Assembly (NCBI GenBank): GCA_963800065.1
Contig: CAWCZO010000007.1
Span: 124,001-188,000 of the forward strand
From: CAWJFJ01 sp963800065
GTDB taxonomy: Bacteria > Actinomycetota > Acidimicrobiia > Acidimicrobiales > UBA8190
Reading direction: 5' to 3'
DNA length: 64,000 nucleotides
The notes below the pieces were generated by a model, which ran no database searches, was not told the origin of the DNA, and saw nothing but the letters and a program-made list of their open reading frames with translations. This document shows positions 33,662 to 42,410 of the stretch, piece by piece; positions within the stretch are counted from its first letter, which is position 1; each line of letters starts with the position of its first letter. Position numbers and translations under genes: made by a program.

Positions 33662-35530
33662 GTGCCTGGGTTCGATAAAACGCCGCCTCCGTCTGGGCGT
33701 GAGGGACCGACGGCGGCCGCCGGAGCCGCTTCCTACGACCCCGAGGCCGTCCGCGCCAAATACCTGGCCGAGCGCGACAAGCGGCTGGTCCCCGGCCGGG
33801 CCGACATCCGCGACCTGAAGTCCGACGAGCACTTCGCCCGCTACCGTGACGACCCGTTCACGCCGGTGATCGAGCGCGACCCCGTCGCCGACGAGGTCGA
33901 TGTGGTGATCGTGGGCGGTGGGATAGCCGGGGTCCTCGCCGGGGCGCAGCTCCGCAAGGCCGGCGTGGAGCGGATCCGCATCGTCGACCAGGCGGGAGGG
34001 ATAGGGGGCACCTGGTACTGGAACCGCTACCCGGGTGTGATGTGCGACGTCGAGTCGTATATCTACCTCCCGATGCTCGAGGAGCTCGGCTACATCCCCG
34101 AGCGGCGCTACGCCTTCGGCGAGGAGATCCTTCACCACCTGGAGGCGATCGCCGACCGGTTCCACCTGGACGAGGATTCCTTGTTGCACACGGGGGTGAC
34201 GAGGGCGGCATGGGACGAGGACGCGGCCCGGTGGCGGATCAGCACCGACAGAGGTGACGAGATCAGGTGCCGCTGGTACGTGCTGGCCGTCGGGATCCTC
34301 AATCTCCTGAAGCTGCCCACCATCCCGGGCATGGAGGACTTCGCCGGGCGCTCGTTCCATACGGCGCGGTGGGACTACGGGTACACCGGCGGCGGACCCC
34401 ACGAGCCCCTCACCGGCCTGGCGGACAAGGTCGTCGGCCTCATGGGGACCGGAGCGACCGGTATCCAGTGCCTGCCGCCGTTGGCCGAGTCGGCGCGGCA
34501 CGTCTACGTCTTCCAGCGGACACCGTCGGCCATCGGCGAGCGGGGCAACCGGTTCACCGATCCCGACTTCTCCGACGCGCTCGAGCCGGGCTGGCAAAGA
34601 GCCCGGATGGACAACTTCCAGGCGATCATGTTGGGCCGGTCCGCCGACGTCGACCAGGTGGACGACGGGTGGACGCACCACTACGCCGCCGTCCAACACC
34701 CCCCGCGGGAAGAGGGCATGACGATCGCCGAGTACATGCGCAGCGCCGAGGAGCTCGACTACCGGATCATGGACATGCATCGGCACCGGGTCGAGGAGTT
34801 GGTCCATGATCCAGCCACGGCCGAGATCCTGAAGCCGTACTACAGGTACCTGTGCAAGCGGCCGTGCTTCCACGACGAGTACCTGTCCGCCTTCAACAAC
34901 CCCAACGTCACGCTGATCGACTGCCCCGCCGGGATCGAGCGGATCACCGCGCTGGGCCCGGTCATCGATGGCAAGCAGTACGAGGTCGACTGCATCATCT
35001 ACGGGACCGGCTTCGAGGCCGAGCTCACCCCGCTGTTCCGGCGCGCCGGCCACGAGATCGTCGGTCGCGGCGGTGTCACCCTGGCCCAGAAGTGGGCCGA
35101 TGGAGCCGCCAGCCTGTTCGGGATGATGAGCCGGGGATTTCCCAACATGTTCGTGATGCCGGCACCGGGGCAGCAGGCGGTGGTGACCGTCAACTACACA
35201 CAGCTGGCCGTGCTCGGGGCCGAGTTCATCGGCGGCGCCGTGGCGCTGCTCGAAGAGCGGGGCGTCGACGTGTTCGACGTGAGCGCCGAGGCCGAGGAAG
35301 GGTGGACGCAGAAGATCGTCGACTCCTTCGTCGACGGCAGCGCCGTCATGTCCGCCTGCACCCCGTCGCGCATCAACAACGAAGGCCACCCCGAGGCGAT
35401 GAACCCCCGCAACGGCAACTACGGCCGCGGCATGGGCGACTGGTTCGCCTACCGCGAGCTGCTCGAGCGGTGGCTCGAGTCCGGCACCTTCGAGGGCCTG
35501 GAGCTCGAGGTCCGGTCGCCGGCATCGTGA
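33662..35530 (+). CDS. Baeyer-Villiger-type flavin monooxygenase
   Basis: 622 aa class B flavoprotein. After an N-terminal extension of about 75 residues comes the FAD Rossmann motif VVIVGGGIAGVLAGAQL, then GTWYWNRYPGVMCDVESY (the BVMO active-site motif), the fingerprint FAGRSFHTARWD (FxGxxxHxxxW form, about residue 226), and the NADPH motif VVGLMGTGATGIQ. It would convert a ketone to an ester or lactone using NADPH and O2. GTG 33662. Its TGA overlaps the next GTG. Substrate unknown; the long N-terminus is shared with steroid- and cyclic-ketone-type enzymes. Confidence 0.88.
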   Translation: MPGFDKTPPPSGREGPTAAAGAASYDPEAVRAKYLAERDKRLVPGRADIRDLKSDEHFARYRDDPFTPVIERDPVADEVDVVIVGGGIAGVLAGAQLRKAGVERIRIVDQAGGIGGTWYWNRYPGVMCDVESYIYLPMLEELGYIPERRYAFGEEILHHLEAIADRFHLDEDSLLHTGVTRAAWDEDAARWRISTDRGDEIRCRWYVLAVGILNLLKLPTIPGMEDFAGRSFHTARWDYGYTGGGPHEPLTGLADKVVGLMGTGATGIQCLPPLAESARHVYVFQRTPSAIGERGNRFTDPDFSDALEPGWQRARMDNFQAIMLGRSADVDQVDDGWTHHYAAVQHPPREEGMTIAEYMRSAEELDYRIMDMHRHRVEELVHDPATAEILKPYYRYLCKRPCFHDEYLSAFNNPNVTLIDCPAGIERITALGPVIDGKQYEVDCIIYGTGFEAELTPLFRRAGHEIVGRGGVTLAQKWADGAASLFGMMSRGFPNMFVMPAPGQQAVVTVNYTQLAVLGAEFIGGAVALLEERGVDVFDVSAEAEEGWTQKIVDSFVDGSAVMSACTPSRINNEGHPEAMNPRNGNYGRGMGDWFAYRELLERWLESGTFEGLELEVRSPAS

Positions 35531-37188
35531 GCGTGCGCCAGCGGGTCGCCGTCGTGACCGGCGGCGGGGGCGGGATCGGGGCGGCGATCGCCGAGGAGCT
35601 CGGCCGCCGCCGTTGGTACGTCGTCACCGTCGACCCCCTCGTGACCCTCGACGGCTCGGAGCGGCTCCCGGAGCCGGAGGAGACCACCGCCGGTCGCATC
35701 GTGGCCGCCGGTGGCTCGGCCCGGGCCTCGTCGGTGTCGGTGACCGACGGCGAGGCGGTGGGCCACCTGTTCCGCGAGCTGGTCGACGACCACGGCGGAC
35801 TCGACGCCGTCGTCAACGTGGCCGGCATCACCCGGCCGACCTTCTTCGCCGAGGGAACCGAGGAGGACTGGCTGGCCGTCCTCCAGGTCCACCTGGGGGG
35901 CTACCTCAACGTGCTCGGTGCGGCGCTGCCCCTCATGGCCGCCGCCGGGTACGGCCGCGTCCTCGGCGTCACCTCCGGCTCGGGATGGCGGGCCGCCGAT
36001 GCCGGCGCCTACAGCTGCGCCAAGCGGGCCGTGGCCGCCCTCACGTGGCAGCTGGGCCGGCAGGCCCCGGAGGGTGTGACCGTCAACGCCATGTCGCCCA
36101 TCGCCGCCACCCGGATGGTCGCCGCTGCCCTCGAGCGCGCCCGTCAGGCGGGGCGCACCTCGGGCGGCGGCGGAATCTCCTTCATTTCGATGGCCGGTCC
36201 CGAGGATCTCGGGCCGCTCGGCGCCTATCTCGTGGGCGACGGATTCGGGTGGTGCTCCGGCAAGGTTCTCTTCGCCGGCGGCTCGGAAGTGGCCGTCGTC
36301 GACGAACCCCGTCTTCTCGAGGTGGCGCGTACCGACGAGGCTGTCTCCCTGGCCCGGGTGCTCGAGGCCGTCATCCCCAGCGCTTTCGCCACGGCCGAGA
36401 CCAGCCAGGCGAGCGGCGGTGGCGGCAACCCCCGGTTCGGGCCCATCTTCGACGAGCCCGCCCCCGCCGAGGTCGCATCGGCCGACGTGCGCGCCTGTGC
36501 CGTGGTCACCGACCGCCCCGGGTTGGCGGTGCCGCTGACCGCCGCGCTCGAGGCCCGGTCCATCGCCTGCCACCGCGTCGAGGTGGCGCACGGCTTCGCC
36601 GGCGCCTCCGAAGCGCTGGGCTCCGTCGTAGCGGCGGCCGGGCCGATCGACGCCATCGTCGTCGTCCCCGCCGGCGGTCGGCCGCCGACCGGCGCCACGG
36701 ACGGTTGGGAGCGGGTGCTGGCCGAGCACCGTGGGATCGCCGGGCACATCCATACCGACGCCGGATGGGCCCGGTCGGCCGCCGACTACGCCGCCGGCGC
36801 CGCCCGCCCGGTCCGGCTGGTGACCCTCACCGACGCCACCACCACCGAAGGCCGCAGTCGGGCCCAGGCCTCGGCGCAGCTGGCGCGGGCCGCCGCCGGT
36901 GCGACCAAAGGGCGCGTCACGGCCTTCGCCGCCGGCATCGAGGCGTCGGGGGAGGCAGCCGGCCGACCGGCCGGGGAGCTCGTCGCCCACCTTCTCGGCC
37001 ATCCCGATGCAACGGCTCTGGCCGGTGCGGAGCTGGTGGTGGGCGCCGGCTGGCTCGGCCTCCGCAGTCACCCCCGGTCGATCGGCACCGTCACCTACGG
37101 CGGACCCGCCATCCCCGACTGGCTCGACGCCACGCTCCGGGAGATCGTCGGTGCCTCCGGCCCGCCCCCGCACGGGGATTCCCGATGA
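35527..37188 (+). CDS. Tandem short-chain dehydrogenase (active N-domain plus degenerate C-domain)
   Basis: 553 aa, about twice the usual SDR length. The N-half has VAVVTGGGGGIGAAIAEEL, DAVVNVAGITRP, GVTSGSGWRAADAGAYSCAKRAVAAL (Ser, Tyr, Lys all present) and GVTVNAMSPIAATRM. The C-half (about residues 315-540) repeats the fold (ACAVVTDRPGLAVPLTAALEAR, PIDAIVVVPAGG) but lacks a clear Tyr-x3-Lys. Likely oxidises an alcohol to the ketone used by the BVMO, or the reverse. It is coupled to both neighbours by 4-base overlaps. Confidence 0.8.
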   Translation: MSVRQRVAVVTGGGGGIGAAIAEELGRRRWYVVTVDPLVTLDGSERLPEPEETTAGRIVAAGGSARASSVSVTDGEAVGHLFRELVDDHGGLDAVVNVAGITRPTFFAEGTEEDWLAVLQVHLGGYLNVLGAALPLMAAAGYGRVLGVTSGSGWRAADAGAYSCAKRAVAALTWQLGRQAPEGVTVNAMSPIAATRMVAAALERARQAGRTSGGGGISFISMAGPEDLGPLGAYLVGDGFGWCSGKVLFAGGSEVAVVDEPRLLEVARTDEAVSLARVLEAVIPSAFATAETSQASGGGGNPRFGPIFDEPAPAEVASADVRACAVVTDRPGLAVPLTAALEARSIACHRVEVAHGFAGASEALGSVVAAAGPIDAIVVVPAGGRPPTGATDGWERVLAEHRGIAGHIHTDAGWARSAADYAAGAARPVRLVTLTDATTTEGRSRAQASAQLARAAAGATKGRVTAFAAGIEASGEAAGRPAGELVAHLLGHPDATALAGAELVVGAGWLGLRSHPRSIGTVTYGGPAIPDWLDATLREIVGASGPPPHGDSR

Positions 37189-38051
37189 CCACCGGGCCCG
37201 TCCGCGTCGTCGACGCTCACGTGCATCTCTGGGACCCTGCCCGGACGGACTGGTACCCGTACCTGTCGCATCCGCCGGCCGGCGGCGCCGGTGATGCGTC
37301 GAGGATGTTCCGCCGCTTCGATGCCGACACCTACAGGGCAGAGACGGCCGCCTGGAACGTGGAGAAGTTCGTCAACGTCGCCGCCGCCACCGGTCGGTCG
37401 TCGATCGAGGAGACCGTCGCCCTCGACGCCGGCGCCCCGGCCGGCGGCGGTCCCGACGCCATCATCGGCGGCCTCCCGCCGACCGACACGGTGGCCGAGG
37501 CCATCGAGCTGATCGACCGGCAGATGACGGCGTCACGATTCCGTGGGGTCCGCCCCATGGGCGCCAACATGGGCCCGCTCCCCGACGCCGGAGTCCTCCA
37601 CGCTCTGCGGGAGCGGAACCTGCTGTTCGAGCTGATGACCCATCCCGATCAGCTCGCAGTGGCGGCGGAGGGCCTGGCCGGCTTCGACGATCTGACCGTC
37701 GTCGTCGAGCACACCGGATGGCCCCGGTCCGATTCCGAGGAGGAGCGCGTCCTGTGGCGGGCCGGTATCGACGCGTTGGCCGGCCTCGGGAACAACGTCG
37801 TGTGCAAGCTCTCGGGCCTGGCCATGCCGCTGCAGTCCATGAGCGTCGACGCCATCTCCCCGTGGCTCGAGTACGCCATCGGGGTCTTCGGGGTCGATCG
37901 CTGTATGTTCGCCAGCAACTTCCCCGTCGACGCCATGTACGGGACCTTCGACGAGCTCTATGGCGCCTTCTGCACCGTGACGGCCGGCCTCGACGGCGAA
38001 TCGCGCCAGAAGCTCTTCGCCGCCAACGCAGAGCGCGTCTATCGCTGCTAG
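37185..38051 (+). CDS. Amidohydrolase-family lactonase-like hydrolase
   Basis: 288 aa metal-dependent TIM-barrel hydrolase of the group that includes 2-pyrone-4,6-dicarboxylate lactonase and L-fuconolactonase. It has VVDAHVHLWDP at the N-terminus (HxH ligands), FRGVRPMGANMG, VVVEHTGWP (third His) and the C-terminal CMFASNFPVDAMYG with the catalytic Asp. Coupled to the SDR by an ATGA overlap. Fits hydrolysis of the lactone made by the BVMO. Confidence 0.85.
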   Translation: MTTGPVRVVDAHVHLWDPARTDWYPYLSHPPAGGAGDASRMFRRFDADTYRAETAAWNVEKFVNVAAATGRSSIEETVALDAGAPAGGGPDAIIGGLPPTDTVAEAIELIDRQMTASRFRGVRPMGANMGPLPDAGVLHALRERNLLFELMTHPDQLAVAAEGLAGFDDLTVVVEHTGWPRSDSEEERVLWRAGIDALAGLGNNVVCKLSGLAMPLQSMSVDAISPWLEYAIGVFGVDRCMFASNFPVDAMYGTFDELYGAFCTVTAGLDGESRQKLFAANAERVYRC

Positions 38052-38066
38052 GCGGGTGGGCCGGAG

Positions 38067-38807
38067 GTGGTCGATCGTCAGTTCTGCGATGCCCGTCTGG
38101 CTTCTCTGTACGACCTCTTCTGTCCGTGGGAGCAAAGAGGAGACTTCACCTTCTACCTGCCGATGGTGATGTCGGCCGAGGCGGTACTCGACGTCGGTTG
38201 CGGGACCGGCGCCCTCCTGAAGAGGGCGCGGGAGTCCGGCCAACGGGGGCGGCTGTGCGGGTTGGACCCCGCCATCGGGATGCTCGAGAGGGCACGTTCG
38301 TGCCCCGACGTGGAGTGGATCCTCGGTGACCTGGCGTCGGTCCGGTGGGATGGCGCTTTCGACCTGGTCCTGATGAGCGGTCATGCCTTCCAGGTGTTCG
38401 TCGGGGACGACGAGGTGAGGGCGTCGCTGGACGCCATCCGGTCGGCCCTCACCGACGACGGACGTTTCGCCTTCGAGACCCGCAATCCTCTGGCTCGGGA
38501 ATGGGAGCGATGGACACCGGCCCACCCGGCCGAGGTGACCGCCGCCGACGGTGCCACCGTGCAGATGACCCACGAGGTCGAGACGCCGGTCGACGGTGAC
38601 ATCGTCCGCTTCACGTCGACGTTCAGCTGTGACGACTGGGGCCGTCCGCAGGTGAGTAGGAGCACCCTGCGGTTCCTGGACACCGATGCGCTGTCGTCCT
38701 TCCTGGACGGTGCCGGCCTGGTCGTCGAGGAGCAGTTCGGGGACTGGGACCGCAGCCCTCTGACGGCCACCAGCCCCGAGATCATCACCATCGCCGGGCG
38801 ACGTTGA
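38067..38807 (+). CDS. Class I SAM-dependent methyltransferase
   Basis: 246 aa. SAM-binding motif I VLDVGCGTGALLKRA near residue 40, acidic motif II LCGLDPAIGMLERA, and DLVLMSGHAFQVF. The C-terminal half is a beta-rich extension with DDWGRPQVSRSTLRFLD. GTG 38067 with a G-rich site before it. It follows the lactonase-like gene by 15 bases, so may belong to the same transcript; substrate unknown. Confidence 0.8.
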   Translation: MVDRQFCDARLASLYDLFCPWEQRGDFTFYLPMVMSAEAVLDVGCGTGALLKRARESGQRGRLCGLDPAIGMLERARSCPDVEWILGDLASVRWDGAFDLVLMSGHAFQVFVGDDEVRASLDAIRSALTDDGRFAFETRNPLAREWERWTPAHPAEVTAADGATVQMTHEVETPVDGDIVRFTSTFSCDDWGRPQVSRSTLRFLDTDALSSFLDGAGLVVEEQFGDWDRSPLTATSPEIITIAGRR

Positions 38808-38855
38808 GACACCCCGGGGCGCCCGTGGTGGTGACGCCTGGGGCCCCGATGTCGA

Positions 38856-40022
38856 TCAGACGTAGTCCGGGGCCAGCCCCGGTGCTTCCGCCGCCGCCCC
38901 GGTGCCGGTGGGCTGCAGACGAGCGCTCCACTTCTCTTCGATGTGACCGATACGCCAGATCAACATGGCCCCCGCCCAGGTGAGGACGAACATCCCCACG
39001 ATGACGAATCCGGCGGCGTTGATGTTGAAATTGGCCATGACCCTCCAGAAGGCTCCTTTCAGTTTCAGCTCCGCCGGAGCCAGCCCGAGGATCTCGATCG
39101 TTCCGATGAAGAAGCAGATGGCGACCGAGAGTCCGGTGATGGCGAGGTTGTAATACACCTTGCGGACGGGATTGAAGAACGCCCACCCGTAGGCGACGTT
39201 CATGAAGATTCCGTCGAGGGTGTCCATCAGTGCCATTCCCGACGTGAACAGGATCGGCAGGCACATGATGGAGTACCAGGGCAGCGCCCGGGTGGCCAGT
39301 ACGGCGGTGGTGGCCAGGAGGGCAACCTCGGTGGCGGTGTCGAATCCCATCCCGAAGACCACCCCCACGGGATACATCTGCCATTCCTTGGTGATCGCCT
39401 TCATCCATCTCCCGAAGAAGCGGTACATGAGACCACGGTTCTCCAGCTGTCTTTCGAGCTCGGCTTCGTCGTAGTCACCCCTGCGCATCGACCGGAAGAC
39501 CCGCCAGATGCCCGCCAGGATGACGATGTTGAGAACGGCGATGAGATAGAGGAATGACGCCGAGACAGCGGTCCCGAAGATTCCCCCGAAGGTCTCCAGC
39601 CCCGAACCATGACGGGTGACGGCCGGGAACACCGTCTTCTCGGCCACCACGATGCCGACGCCGATGGCCATCACGATGGTGGAGTGGCCGAGCGAGAACC
39701 AGTAGCCGATGCTCAGTGGGCGCGGCTCGTCCGTGGCCCGCCGGTCGTTCATCAGCTTCCTGGTGGTGTTGTCGATGGCCGAGATGTGGTCGGCGTCGAA
39801 GGCGTGGCGGAGTCCCAACGTGTAGGCCAGAACGCTCACCCCGATGCCGAGGCCCCGGTAGTGGCCCGGCACGACGAAGGCGATGAATATGCCGAACCCC
39901 AGGACGTGGAGGGCCACGATGCTGGCGAGCATCCAGCGGGTGCGGCGCCATTCCCGTGGGCTGAGCGAGCCCCGGAGCTGCCCGAGCCGTCCGACGGGGG
40001 GCCCCACACCGGTCATGACCAT
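38856..40022 (-). CDS. nicT: NiCoT-family nickel/cobalt permease
   Basis: 388 aa membrane transporter. It has the NiCoT signature in helix 2, LRHAFDADHISAIDNTTR (HX4DH), and the other family motifs FSLGHSTIVM, GMGFDTATEVALL and LFTSGMALMDTLDG. About eight helices. ATG 40022 is selected because AGGAGGG lies six bases upstream; ATG 40016 is in frame. Divergent from a Fur-family gene with a Nur-box-like dyad in the shared promoter, so nickel repression is likely. Confidence 0.9.
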   Translation of the reverse strand: MVMTGVGPPVGRLGQLRGSLSPREWRRTRWMLASIVALHVLGFGIFIAFVVPGHYRGLGIGVSVLAYTLGLRHAFDADHISAIDNTTRKLMNDRRATDEPRPLSIGYWFSLGHSTIVMAIGVGIVVAEKTVFPAVTRHGSGLETFGGIFGTAVSASFLYLIAVLNIVILAGIWRVFRSMRRGDYDEAELERQLENRGLMYRFFGRWMKAITKEWQMYPVGVVFGMGFDTATEVALLATTAVLATRALPWYSIMCLPILFTSGMALMDTLDGIFMNVAYGWAFFNPVRKVYYNLAITGLSVAICFFIGTIEILGLAPAELKLKGAFWRVMANFNINAAGFVIVGMFVLTWAGAMLIWRIGHIEEKWSARLQPTGTGAAAEAPGLAPDYV

Positions 40023-40098
40023 GGTCGGCCCTCCTCTCGGTCCGTGCTCGTGGAGGCGCTGACGCCCGCCTGACCGGTTCCGGCAGTGTCTACCCGGA

Positions 40099-40115
40099 TT
40101 GCGAACTGGATGCAA
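40099..40115. promoter_or_regulatory. Candidate Nur box
   Basis: TTGCGA-ACTGG-ATGCAA fits the published Streptomyces Nur consensus tTGCaa-N5-ttGCAA at the conserved TTGC and GCAA cores and spacer length. It lies between the divergent nickel permease (start 40022) and the Fur-family regulator (start 40155). Function inferred from consensus and context. Confidence 0.6.
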
Positions 40116-40154
40116 GAGGATACAGCTCGTCTCTATGACCCGGGAGGGCCTAGC

Positions 40155-40643
40155 ATGGCCTGCGTGAGCAAGCTCTTCGCTCCCGTCGCCTCCGACCAGG
40201 CCCCCCCGGCCACGGTGGAGGATGTCCTGGCCCTGGTCAGGGAGCGGGGGGGCCGGGTGACGTCGGCCCGCCGCCTGCTCCTCGAGGCCGTCTTCGAGGC
40301 GGAGGGACACCGGACGGCGGAGGAGCTGGCCGGGGTGGTCCAGGCCAGGGCACCCGACGTCCATCTCTCGACGATCTACCGGAACCTCGACGATCTCCAG
40401 GAACTGGGCATCGTCGTCCACGCCCACCTGGGCCACGGACCGTCGACCTACCATCTCGCCGCCACCGCCCACGGCCACCTGGTCTGCGACGCCTGCGGGG
40501 CGGTCATCGAAGCCCCCGACGACCTGTTCGCCGCCCTGTCCCGTTCGACCAGGTCGCGTTTCGGGTTCACGATCGATCCCCGCCACTTCGCCATGCTCGG
40601 TCGCTGTCGCCTCTGTCAGGAAGCGGTGGGGCGGACGGGTTAG
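40155..40643 (+). CDS. nur: Fur-family regulator, probably nickel-responsive Nur
   Basis: 162 aa. Winged-helix N-domain (VTSARRLLLEAVFEAEGHRTAEEL, then the recognition helix HLSTIYRNLDDLQELGIV). The dimerisation/metal domain has HAHLGHGPSTYHL, HGHLVCDACG (CxxC) and a second CRLC. Placement opposite a NiCoT permease with a Nur-type box supports Nur over Fur or Zur, though residues alone do not prove it. ATG 40155 or GTG 40164. Confidence 0.75.
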   Translation: MACVSKLFAPVASDQAPPATVEDVLALVRERGGRVTSARRLLLEAVFEAEGHRTAEELAGVVQARAPDVHLSTIYRNLDDLQELGIVVHAHLGHGPSTYHLAATAHGHLVCDACGAVIEAPDDLFAALSRSTRSRFGFTIDPRHFAMLGRCRLCQEAVGRTG

Positions 40644-40658
40644 TACCGTGCTGCGGGC

Positions 40659-42023
40659 GTGGCCGAGCCGATCGATGTGGACGTGTGCGTGGTGGGGGCC
40701 GGGTTCGCCGGACTGACGGCCGCTCTGCGGCTGCACCAGAGTGGCAAGTCGGTGGCCGTCCTGGAGGCACGTGACCGCGTCGGCGGCCGGGTGTGGACGG
40801 TCAACCTGTCCGACGGAACGCCGGTCGACCGCGGTGGTGCATGGCTGGCCCCGAAGCACGCCGCCGCCTTCGGCCTGGCGCGCCAGTTCGGTGTGGCGAC
40901 CTACAAGACGTGGGTCAAGGGCTCCCATCTCCTCGTCGACGATGGTCGCATGCGCCCGTACCGCGGTCTCATCCCGAAGATCAGCCCTCTGGCCGTCATC
41001 ACCATCGCCCTGGCTCAGGTCAGGCTCGATCGGGCCTCGAAGCGGATCCCCCTCGACGCGCCGTGGACGGCCAGGCGCGCCGAGGAATTCGATGCCCGCA
41101 CGGTGGCCTGGTGGGTCGAGCGTGCCGGAATCCGTTCGACGATCGGACGCGATCTCTTCGAGATGGCGGTGCGGGGCCTGTTCACGGGCGACTTGAGCGA
41201 GACGTCGCTGCTCAACCTTCTCTTCCTGGTCCGGGCCCACGGAAGCATCAACACGCTGTTCTCGATCAAGGGCGGATCCCAGGAGAACATGGTGGACGGA
41301 GGTGCCGGCTCCGTGGCCCACCGGATGGCCGAGGCCCTGGGGGACGCCGTACACGTGAACGCACCGGTCCGGTCGATCACCCAGCGCTCCGATCGTGTCT
41401 TCGTCGAGGCCCACGACGTAGCGGTCGCCGCTCGCCACGCCGTGATCTCGGTCCCCCCGGCGCTGGCTCTCGGAATCGCCTTCGATCCGGTGCTCACCGG
41501 AGACCGCACGGCGCTCTACACGAGCGCCGTGGCCGGACCCGAGACGAAGACCCTGCTCGTCTACGACGAGCCGTTCTGGCGGGCCGACGGTTACAGCGGC
41601 CAGAGCGCCGGACCCCGTTCGGCGGCCGAGGTCACCCTGGACGCCTCACCGGCGTCAGGGCACCCCGGTGTCATGGCGTCGTTCACCTTCGGACCGGTGG
41701 CCGAACGCCTGCAGGGCCTCGATGAGGGCGACCGGCGGCGGGCCGTCCTGGAGGCGCTCGGCGCCCGGTTCGGACCCCGGGCCCGTTCGCCCGTCGAGTT
41801 CATCGAGACGGCGTGGTGGACCGAGCAGTGGACGCGGGGGTGCTCGATGGCGCACTACCCGCCGGGGATCCTCACGCGTTACGGCCATCTGTTGCGCGAG
41901 CCGTTCGGACGGCTGCACTGGGCGGGGACCGAGACCTCGACCTTGTCGCACGGAGCCATCGACGGGGCTGTCCTGTCGGGCCAACGCGCCGCCGACGAGA
42001 TCCTGAACCGGGCCGGGGATTGA
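40659..42023 (+). CDS. Flavin amine oxidase family protein
   Basis: 454 aa. FAD dinucleotide-binding motif VCVVGAGFAGLTAALRL at the N-terminus, ARDRVGGRVWTV, a GGAWLAPKH contact segment, and the C-terminal LHWAGTETSTLSHGAIDGAVLSGQRAA, the monoamine-oxidase FAD signature. The Cys that covalently holds FAD in eukaryotic MAO is replaced, so FAD is probably non-covalent. GTG 40659, 15 bases after nur; it may be read through from the same promoter. Confidence 0.87.
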   Translation: MAEPIDVDVCVVGAGFAGLTAALRLHQSGKSVAVLEARDRVGGRVWTVNLSDGTPVDRGGAWLAPKHAAAFGLARQFGVATYKTWVKGSHLLVDDGRMRPYRGLIPKISPLAVITIALAQVRLDRASKRIPLDAPWTARRAEEFDARTVAWWVERAGIRSTIGRDLFEMAVRGLFTGDLSETSLLNLLFLVRAHGSINTLFSIKGGSQENMVDGGAGSVAHRMAEALGDAVHVNAPVRSITQRSDRVFVEAHDVAVAARHAVISVPPALALGIAFDPVLTGDRTALYTSAVAGPETKTLLVYDEPFWRADGYSGQSAGPRSAAEVTLDASPASGHPGVMASFTFGPVAERLQGLDEGDRRRAVLEALGARFGPRARSPVEFIETAWWTEQWTRGCSMAHYPPGILTRYGHLLREPFGRLHWAGTETSTLSHGAIDGAVLSGQRAADEILNRAGD

Positions 42024-42035
42024 GTCCCCGGCGAA

Positions 42036-42176
42036 TCAGCTGTGCCGGGTCCTCGGCTTCCTTGTCAAAATTTGGTAGATGGTCACGATGGCGAACCAGG
42101 CGATCCAGGTGGCGGCGAACAGGGCGACGAACTCGAGGAACACGAGAAACACGGCGAACACGGGAACCGAGGTCAT
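42036..42176 (-). CDS. Very small single-helix membrane protein (46 aa)
   Basis: ATG 42176: MTSVPVFAVFLVFLEF, then a continuous hydrophobic stretch to about residue 34 and a basic tail RKPRTRHS. Hydrophobicity from end to end and the positive C-terminus argue for a real peptide rather than a shadow, but no family is recognised. Convergent with the amine oxidase. Confidence 0.4.
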   Translation of the reverse strand: MTSVPVFAVFLVFLEFVALFAATWIAWFAIVTIYQILTRKPRTRHS

Positions 42177-42410
42177 CGGCGGAACACAACGGCGCCGACG
42201 CAGCTGAAGCGTGCCATGGTCACAGGGTCGGCCATCACGATCAACCGGCGCTCTCCACCGGGCCAAAAAAGACCCAATCAGCGTGTCCGTCGTGGTTCGC
42301 GGCCATCGGACCCCGGAGCTCGGCGCTTTCGCGGGATCGGGCTGGTTGACAAAGTCAGCCCGGCCCTGGAAGCTCGTAAGTAACCAATATCGAGGCGGGG
42401 AATCAACGAA
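42177..42410. promoter_or_regulatory. Leader region of the sedolisin gene
   Basis: Contains a TTGACA hexamer at about 42347 within the inverted repeat GGGCTG...CAGCCC (6-bp arms), and an A+T-richer stretch at 42377-42392 before the start. A promoter here is plausible; no -10 element is placed with confidence. Confidence 0.3.

Noticed and set aside
33251..35389. 712-codon minus-strand frame opposite the BVMO gene
   Set aside because: Antisense shadow; the part near 33500-33560 that resembles transposase-upstream sequence is explained by the IS relic.
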